Shown here one piece after another: positions 59,467 to 64,000 of a stretch of 64,000 nucleotides of DNA. Origin of the DNA: Flavobacteriales bacterium (GTDB taxonomy: Bacteria; Bacteroidota; Bacteroidia; Flavobacteriales_F; PHOS-HE28); the NCBI GenBank assembly GCA_016700415.1, contig CP065018.1, positions 1,866,001 to 1,930,000 of the forward strand, read 5' to 3'. The notes beneath the pieces were generated by a model that was not told the origin of the DNA, made no database searches, and saw nothing but the letters and a program-made list of their open reading frames with translations. The translations under genes and the position numbers were made by a program. Every line of letters begins with the position of its first letter. Position 1 is the first letter of the stretch.

Positions 59467-59487
59467 GGGTCCGACCAGCTATATTTG
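59459..59487 (+). promoter_or_regulatory. Promoter for tRNA-Phe
   Basis: TTG (59459-59461), an 18-base spacer and TATATTTG (59480-59487), an exact TAnnTTTG match followed by CCGCCCC; 48 bases before the tRNA. This is the best full promoter in the window. Confidence 0.7.
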
Positions 59488-59535
59488 CCGCCCCTCAGCG
59501 CGGTTCCAGCCCGCAAAGATGGCAACGATCTCCTT

Positions 59536-59608
59536 GGTGCCTTAGCTCAGCTGGTAGAGCAATGGATTGAAAATCCATGTGTCCCCAGTTCGATTCTGGG
59601 AGGCACCA
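59536..59608 (+). tRNA. tRNA-Phe (anticodon GAA)
   Basis: A 73-nt cloverleaf: acceptor GGTGCCT pairs with AGGCACC; the D arm is GCTC...GAGC; the anticodon stem ATGGA/TCCAT carries the loop TTGAAAA with anticodon GAA; the T arm is CCCAG-TTCGATT-CTGGG; the discriminator base is A. The 3' CCA is not encoded (the next bases are CA then G), so it must be added by the nucleotidyltransferase. A promoter and a strong terminator flank it, so it is a single-gene transcript. Confidence 0.97.
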
Positions 59609-59613
59609 CAGAC

Positions 59614-59652
59614 GCGAAGCCCCCGGCCCCCCGGGGGCTTCGCCCGTTTTTT
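59614..59652 (+). terminator. Rho-independent terminator after tRNA-Phe
   Basis: GCGAAGCCCCCGG and CCGGGGGCTTCGC pair perfectly (13 bp), followed by CCG and six T (59647-59652). It lies 4 bp before the convergent HD-domain gene end. Confidence 0.92.
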
Positions 59653-59655
59653 GAC

Positions 59656-60243
59656 CTATGGATTGTCCCGCAACCATTGCCGGACCCACTCCAAGTGCTC
59701 CTGCTTCGTCGGCTCACGCAGAGCGCGTGATGTTTTGGTGAAGTAGGAGTGCTTGGAGATGAACTCCTCCTGAAGAAGGTTCCACTCCCTTCTTGTGGAA
59801 AGTGTTCCGTGGGCTTTCATCTCATTGAACAGCAGATCACCCACGAAGAAAAAATCCCTGCGACCGAGATAGTCCAGATCTGCATCGCAAAGGATCTCGC
59901 TCAACCGGCCCATTGGTTTCTGAGGGATCTTCGTGGCCATGATCATCGCGCAGATCTCCTTGATCTGATGCGCATTGTATCCGTAACCGGGCAAGTTTTC
60001 CTGTGCGACCACGCATCCACCGTGCTCATGGCTTTCCGGCTCAACAAGAAAACCCGAATCATGGTACAAAGCTGCGGTCTTCAGCAGCTCCAAGGACTCC
60101 CCCCCGACCCCTTCTTCCTCAGCGATCGTGATGGTCGAGGCGTACACATCCAAGGTGTGCTCAAACGAATGGTATGTGCGATCGATCGGCAGCCCGACAC
60201 GCAATTCCGCGAGAATGAAGGCCTTAGCCGCTTGGTGGTCCAT
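59656..60243 (-). CDS. HD-domain phosphohydrolase
   Basis: A 195-residue cytoplasmic protein. The HD metal site is visible: YHSFEHTLDVY (first His), ALYHDSGFL (the H-D pair), then the HGGCVVAQ and LCDADLDYLGRRDFF (the last Asp). It resembles HDc/HDIG-type nucleotide or cyclic-nucleotide hydrolases, but lacks a HDIG-GYP extension. Substrate unknown. The ATG at 60243 is preferred; an extra TTG codon precedes it. It is convergent with tRNA-Phe and divergent from the histidine kinase. Confidence 0.82.
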   Translation of the reverse strand: MDHQAAKAFILAELRVGLPIDRTYHSFEHTLDVYASTITIAEEEGVGGESLELLKTAALYHDSGFLVEPESHEHGGCVVAQENLPGYGYNAHQIKEICAMIMATKIPQKPMGRLSEILCDADLDYLGRRDFFFVGDLLFNEMKAHGTLSTRREWNLLQEEFISKHSYFTKTSRALREPTKQEHLEWVRQWLRDNP

Positions 60244-60301
60244 CAATAAAACCTGAGTGCAATGTAAGTCCCTCCGAAGAATCTCATTAAAATACCTTCA
60301 A

Positions 60302-60351
60302 TGGATCATTTTCATCCTTCTGATCGACCCCAAGTGGATCATATGGATCGT
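60302..60351. repeat. Three TGGATCRT copies upstream of the histidine kinase
   Basis: TGGATCAT at 60302-60309 and 60335-60342 and TGGATCGT at 60344-60351, in the 237-bp gap between the HD gene and the kinase. Possibly an operator; nothing else was recognised in this gap except the -7 box. Confidence 0.4.
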
Positions 60352-60468
60352 TCGGAGATCGAAGATCCGGTCCTAATGTAGCGCATAGAAAGGGGACCGG
60401 GGCCGGGACGGGGTTCCTGTGTGGACTTCGGGGAGTTCAGGTCGGAAACCATTCGCGCGGCCAACACA

Positions 60469-60476
60469 TATTTTTG
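60469..60476 (+). promoter_or_regulatory. Candidate -7 box for the kinase-gpmI pair
   Basis: TATTTTTG exactly matches TAnnTTTG, followed by GCCC and the ATG at 60481, a gap of 4 bases. Confidence 0.5.
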
Positions 60477-60480
60477 GCCC

Positions 60481-61440
60481 ATGGCCCGCCACGCCCCCCG
60501 CACGCCGGTGCTGCTCTTCGGATTTCTGGCCTTCTACATCCTGTTGCAGTCGGTCTGGTGGATGTGGCTCCTACTGAGCAAGGACAGGGACATCATCGCC
60601 CTTCAGCAGCAATTGATCTCTGAGGGGATGATCCCACATTTACCGGTGCGGTTGCCAAAGCATACGCTGATGATGGTGATGGGCGAAGGACTGGTCTTCC
60701 TGATCCTCTTGTTGCTGGCCCTGTGGGTCACTTTCCGCACCCTGCGCCAAGAGCTGTCGCTCGCCCGTCAACAGCGCGATTTTCTCATGTCGGCAAGCCA
60801 CGAACTGCGTACCCCAATCGCTGCGCTGAAACTGCATCTCCAGACCCTTCAACGACAGGACCTGGACGCCGGGCGGCGCGAGACGCTTTCACACAATGCA
60901 CGCCATGACGTTGAGCGCCTTCACCTGCTCGCCGAACGGATCCTGTTGGCCAGCCGTTTGGAGGAACATGCGGTGCAGCCTCAACTGGACCTGGTGGACC
61001 TGGCCAAGGAATCACGCCTGTTGATCGAAGAGGCCCGGGCGACGTATGGCCGCGACCATCCGATCGAAGCACGGCTTCCGGATGCGGCAGTATTGCGTAC
61101 CGATGCCGCTGCCTTCCGATCCGTATTGGACAACCTTTTGGAGAACGCCTGCAAATATGCCCCCCATGGCTCACCGGTGACCGTGGAAATAAAATCCTTG
61201 GACCATGCCACACAGCTTCGAGTAAGCGATGGGGGTCCGGGGATCGCCGATGTGGACCGGCAGCGCATCTTCCAGAAATTTGTCCGTGGCGGCAATGAGG
61301 AGGTCCGCGCGACCAAGGGCACGGGTTTAGGACTGTTCATCGTTGGCCGCCTGATGAAGGGGCTTGGCGGTCACGTGGAATTCGCTCCCGTCCTTCCGCA
61401 CGGATCTACCTTCACGGCCACATTCCCGAACCGCGCATGA
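60481..61440 (+). CDS. Orphan sensor histidine kinase
   Basis: A 319-residue membrane kinase. Two helices (about residues 9-31 and 65-86) flank a short periplasmic loop of about 30 residues (SKDRDIIALQQQLISEGMIP). HisKA phospho-acceptor: H107 in SASHELRTPIAALKLHLQTL. N box DNLLENACKYAPHGSP, G1 VSDGGPGIADVDRQRIFQKF and G2 GTGLGLFIVGRLMKGLGG are intact. The ATG at 60481 is preferred to a GTG at 60421 because a -7 box lies between them. No response regulator adjoins; instead it overlaps gpmI by 4 bp. Confidence 0.85.
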   Translation: MARHAPRTPVLLFGFLAFYILLQSVWWMWLLLSKDRDIIALQQQLISEGMIPHLPVRLPKHTLMMVMGEGLVFLILLLLALWVTFRTLRQELSLARQQRDFLMSASHELRTPIAALKLHLQTLQRQDLDAGRRETLSHNARHDVERLHLLAERILLASRLEEHAVQPQLDLVDLAKESRLLIEEARATYGRDHPIEARLPDAAVLRTDAAAFRSVLDNLLENACKYAPHGSPVTVEIKSLDHATQLRVSDGGPGIADVDRQRIFQKFVRGGNEEVRATKGTGLGLFIVGRLMKGLGGHVEFAPVLPHGSTFTATFPNRA

Positions 61441-62960
61441 CCGAGAGCAAGGCCGCATTGATCATTCTGGACGGCTGGGGCATCGGTGCCGGGGACGGTA
61501 CCGACGCCATTGCACAGGCCGACACACCGTTCATCGACAGTCTCTTTCGCACAGCGCCCCACGCCCGCCTGCGCACCGATGGTGAACATGTGGGACTCCC
61601 TCCCGGCCAGATGGGGAACAGCGAAGTAGGGCACCTGAACATCGGCGCGGGCCGGGTGGTGTACCAGGACCTGGTCCGGATCGATCTCTCGATCGCCGAT
61701 GGATCTCTGGGGAAAAATGCCGTGCTCCAAGAGGCGTTCACTGCTGCTTCGGCACCCGGCAGGAGACTCCATCTGCTTGGGCTGGTCGGCAACGGCGGGG
61801 TACATGCATCAAGCGCTCATCTGGTCGCGCTCTGCAAACTGGCGGCTACCGCCGGACTGAAGGACATCTTCATCCATGCCATCACGGACGGGCGCGACAC
61901 GGATCCCCGGAGCGGCCTTGGCTTCATCCAACAGTTGGAGCAGGATATTGCCGGCACACCGGCACGGATAGCGTCGATCTGCGGCCGCTACTATGCCATG
62001 GACCGTGACAAGCGCTGGGAGCGCATCAAAAAAGCCTACGACCTGTTGGTGCAAGGCCGGGGCGATCGTGCGCCGAGCGCCAGCTGGGCCATCGAAGCGA
62101 GCTACGCAAAAGGCATCACCGACGAGTTCATCGAGCCGTGCGCGATCGTAGGCACGGACCAGCGGCCGTTGACGCACATCCACCCGGACGATGTGGTGAT
62201 CTGCTTCAACTTCCGGACCGACAGGTGCCGTGAGATCACGGAAGCACTGACCCAACAGGCTTTCCCGGAACAGGACATGAGCCCCTTGCCGCTTCACTAT
62301 GTGACCATGACCCAATATGACCACCGCTTCAAGGGGGTGAAGGTGCTCTTCAGAAAGGATGACCTGGCGATGACCCTGGGAGAAGTGGTCTCAAAGGCCG
62401 GGGGTGCCCAGGTACGTCTAGCGGAGACCGAGAAGTATCCGCACGTCACGTTCTTTTTCAGCGGAGGGCGCGAGCAGCCTTTCATTGGTGAACGCCGGAC
62501 CGTGGTGCCCTCGCCCAAGGTGGCCACCTATGACCTACAGCCTGAGATGAGCGCTGAAGGCGTGACCCAGGCCGCCGTGGCCGAAGTGAAGGCCGGCGAT
62601 GCACGCCTGATGGTGTTGAATTTTGCCAACCCGGACATGGTGGGCCATACCGGCGTGTTCCCTGCGATCGTGAAAGCCGTTGAGACCGCCGATAGCTGTA
62701 CCCAACGTGTGGTGGAGGCCGGTCGGGCCAAGGGCTGGTCCTTCGTCATCATCGCCGATCATGGCAATGCGGACAAGGCCGTGAACCCGGACGGGTCGCC
62801 GAACACAGCGCACACGCTCAATCCGGTCCCTGTCTTCGTGCTCACCGACCGGACGGTCCAGGTACACGACGGCATCCTGGCCGATGTGGCGCCCACATTA
62901 CTGGATCTGATGGAGATCGAGCAGCCCAAGGAAATGACCGGGCGGAGCTTGATCGGGTAG
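61437..62960 (+). CDS. gpmI: 2,3-bisphosphoglycerate-independent phosphoglycerate mutase
   Basis: A 507-residue Mn-dependent glycolytic enzyme of the alkaline phosphatase superfamily. The N-terminal LIILDGWGIG carries a metal-binding Asp. The phosphorylated Ser is S62 in QMGNSEVGHLNIGAGR. The phosphotransferase part has AITDGRDTDPRSG, RYYAMDRDKRWERIKKAY and FNFRTDRCREIT; the metal-site C-terminus has FANPDMVGHTG and IIADHGNADKAVN. Normal length. The start overlaps the upstream kinase by 4 bp. Confidence 0.96.
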   Translation: MTESKAALIILDGWGIGAGDGTDAIAQADTPFIDSLFRTAPHARLRTDGEHVGLPPGQMGNSEVGHLNIGAGRVVYQDLVRIDLSIADGSLGKNAVLQEAFTAASAPGRRLHLLGLVGNGGVHASSAHLVALCKLAATAGLKDIFIHAITDGRDTDPRSGLGFIQQLEQDIAGTPARIASICGRYYAMDRDKRWERIKKAYDLLVQGRGDRAPSASWAIEASYAKGITDEFIEPCAIVGTDQRPLTHIHPDDVVICFNFRTDRCREITEALTQQAFPEQDMSPLPLHYVTMTQYDHRFKGVKVLFRKDDLAMTLGEVVSKAGGAQVRLAETEKYPHVTFFFSGGREQPFIGERRTVVPSPKVATYDLQPEMSAEGVTQAAVAEVKAGDARLMVLNFANPDMVGHTGVFPAIVKAVETADSCTQRVVEAGRAKGWSFVIIADHGNADKAVNPDGSPNTAHTLNPVPVFVLTDRTVQVHDGILADVAPTLLDLMEIEQPKEMTGRSLIG

Positions 62961-62979
62961 AGCCTTCGTCCGATCAATT

Positions 62980-63010
62980 CCTCTGTTTTCAGCGGTTCCT
63001 TCAAAAGAGG
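62980..63010. terminator. Weak convergent hairpin after gpmI
   Basis: CCTCTGTTTT (62980-62989) and AAAAGAGG (63003-63010) pair over 8 bp with one bulged G, between gpmI and the convergent gene ending at 63026. Confidence 0.3.
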
Positions 63011-63025
63011 CCCGGCAACGGAGGT

Positions 63026-64000
63026 CTACTTGCTCCCCAGCACTTGCAGGTGTCCGTGGTAATCCTTGTCCAATACGCGGATGGCATAAAAGTAGACGCC
63101 GTCGTTCAGGTCGGTCGCGGAGAAATTGTTCCGATAGTTGTGGGTGTTCAGCACTTGCTTGCCCCAGCGGTCCCAGATCTGCACCTGATTATCCCGTCCC
63201 TCTATGCCCTCCACCACGAACTTGTCATTGTGCCCATCTCCGTTCGGGGTGATCACATTGGGGATAATGACCTGACAGCCATCATCCACATGGATATCCA
63301 TACTTACGGTCTTGGGGCATTGATCGGTGGCTGACACCGTGTACGTACCGCTTTCCATGCCTGGCACATAGATGTGGTCGGAGTACAAGGCATCACCCCA
63401 TACCATGGATGTGCTTCCAAAACCACCGCTCACGCTGGCGTAAATGGGAACCGAATCCTGATCGCAGTGCAGCAGGACGGGTGATGGGCTATTGATCTCC
63501 ATGGGCGTGTAATCCAGAATCGCCAAGATCACGGAGTTGATGAGCGAATCACCACAAGCATTCACCATGAACACGTTCATGATGACGGTCTCCACGCCTT
63601 CGGTGATACCGTCCTCCATGGCTTCAAAAGGAAGCACGACCGAATCCTGACCGGCGGGTATGACCGCAGGGTTGGGCATTGGACCAAAATCCACGCCGGG
63701 CGTGGCGGTGCCGGTAAAGAAATAGTCAATGGTAAAAGTACTGTCCGTGCCGGCCGGGCGATAGATGGTGAAATGGCCGCCCAAGCATCCCTCCGCAGCT
63801 GTGCCATCCCCGTTGAGGGTGCTGGCGGTCAACGTTGGGAGCACATTGGACTGGAAGCTTCCGGCCTGAAGGAACACGGCGGAGTTATAACCGCTGTCGC
63901 CGGCATCCCCGATGGCCAGCTTGATGTGGTATGTCTCCCCACAGGTCACCCCTGCTTCGGCCCGCAGCACGGTGGTGAAACCGTTGAGGGCGATCGTGGT
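63026..64000 (-). CDS. Choice-of-anchor L / T9SS type B sorting protein, 5' partial
   Basis: The last 324 or so codons of a large secreted protein; the frame stays open to the window edge. The visible N-terminal part (GFTTVLRAEAGVTCGETYHIKLAIGDAGDSGYNSAVFLQAGSF) fits the choice-of-anchor L domain of Bacteroidota surface proteins. A Calx-beta-like stretch follows (GVDFGPMPNPAVIPAGQDSVVLPFEAMEDGITEGVETVIM). The C-terminal about 90 residues (IPNVITPNGDGHNDKFVVEGIEG... VQIWDRWGKQVLN... GVYFYAIRVLDKDYHGHLQVL) are a gliding-motility-associated type B sorting domain for the type IX system. Likely a large adhesin or surface protein. Confidence 0.88.
   Translation of the reverse strand, partial: TTIALNGFTTVLRAEAGVTCGETYHIKLAIGDAGDSGYNSAVFLQAGSFQSNVLPTLTASTLNGDGTAAEGCLGGHFTIYRPAGTDSTFTIDYFFTGTATPGVDFGPMPNPAVIPAGQDSVVLPFEAMEDGITEGVETVIMNVFMVNACGDSLINSVILAILDYTPMEINSPSPVLLHCDQDSVPIYASVSGGFGSTSMVWGDALYSDHIYVPGMESGTYTVSATDQCPKTVSMDIHVDDGCQVIIPNVITPNGDGHNDKFVVEGIEGRDNQVQIWDRWGKQVLNTHNYRNNFSATDLNDGVYFYAIRVLDKDYHGHLQVLGSK

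Noticed and set aside
59656..60243. HD-domain protein as part of an anti-phage nucleotide-signalling system
   Set aside because: No cyclase, effector or other defence gene adjoins it; a generic phosphohydrolase is the safer reading.

Overview
The window reads as chromosomal DNA of a GC-rich (about 60% by eye) member of the Bacteroidota, most likely Flavobacteriales-like. The evidence is: two proteins with type IX secretion C-terminal sorting domains (25891-28098 and the partial gene at 63026-64000) and a probable third (33890-35140); a TonB-dependent receptor with a carboxypeptidase-like regulatory domain; the gene orders purH-mreB-mreC-mreD-PBP2-rodA and coaX-OMP-lptC-hemolysin/CorC-PpiD; a DUF4286 protein beside rsmA; weak Shine-Dalgarno signals; and repeated Bacteroidota-type -7 boxes (TAnnTTYG) in front of genes. 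No transposase, integrase, CRISPR array, rRNA or replication origin was seen. No stretch over about 300 bases lacks a gene or pseudogene.

Layout. 1-8.8 kb: nucleotide-sugar and surface-polysaccharide cluster. It holds an aminotransferase, UDP-glucose dehydrogenase, UDP-xylose synthase, WbpD-, WbpB- and WbpA-like enzymes, RmlB and a CpsB/YwqE-type PHP phosphatase. Together these can make UDP-GlcA, UDP-Xyl, a UDP-diacetamido-glucuronate and dTDP-4-keto-6-deoxyglucose. 8.9-11.9 kb (minus): fabD, a Bax inhibitor-1 family protein, folE and a PTPS homologue. 12-19.1 kb (plus): serS, a lipoprotein, a TPR protein, DUF4286, rsmA, mgtE and a hydroxyacid dehydrogenase in tightly overlapping order. 19.2-25.3 kb: GDPD, an orphan membrane HPt protein, a CPA1 antiporter, aspartokinase, a GNAT enzyme and fructose-bisphosphatase. 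25.4-29.1 kb: small unknown proteins, a YCF48-repeat T9SS substrate and DUF1697. 29.2-33.8 kb: mfd, with repeat-like DNA inside its coding frame, then a decayed rhuM-like pseudogene. 33.9-36.1 kb: a secreted protein and a LOG-family enzyme.

36.2-45.5 kb looks like a phosphate-response neighbourhood: TonB receptor, secreted lipoprotein, PhoR-like kinase, Na/Pi symporter with a PhoU-like tail and PhoB-like regulator, followed by a YqaA-type membrane protein and a beta-barrel. 45.7-52.9 kb: purH and the rod-shape/elongasome operon. 52.9-59.5 kb (minus): envelope biogenesis genes (PpiD, CorC, small membrane protein, LptC, OMP, CoaX). 59.5-64 kb: tRNA-Phe with promoter and terminator, an HD hydrolase, an orphan histidine kinase coupled to gpmI, and the 3' part of a T9SS type B protein.

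Most genes are ordinary. The signals that the gene list does not explain are: (i) an extended -7 motif, often only 4-8 bases from the start codon, which predicts leaderless or near-leaderless mRNAs; (ii) short palindromic repeats found both between genes and in frame inside mfd; (iii) a small element with terminal inverted repeats before rmlB; (iv) the orphan HPt protein. I did not find a convincing wholly new multi-gene system.
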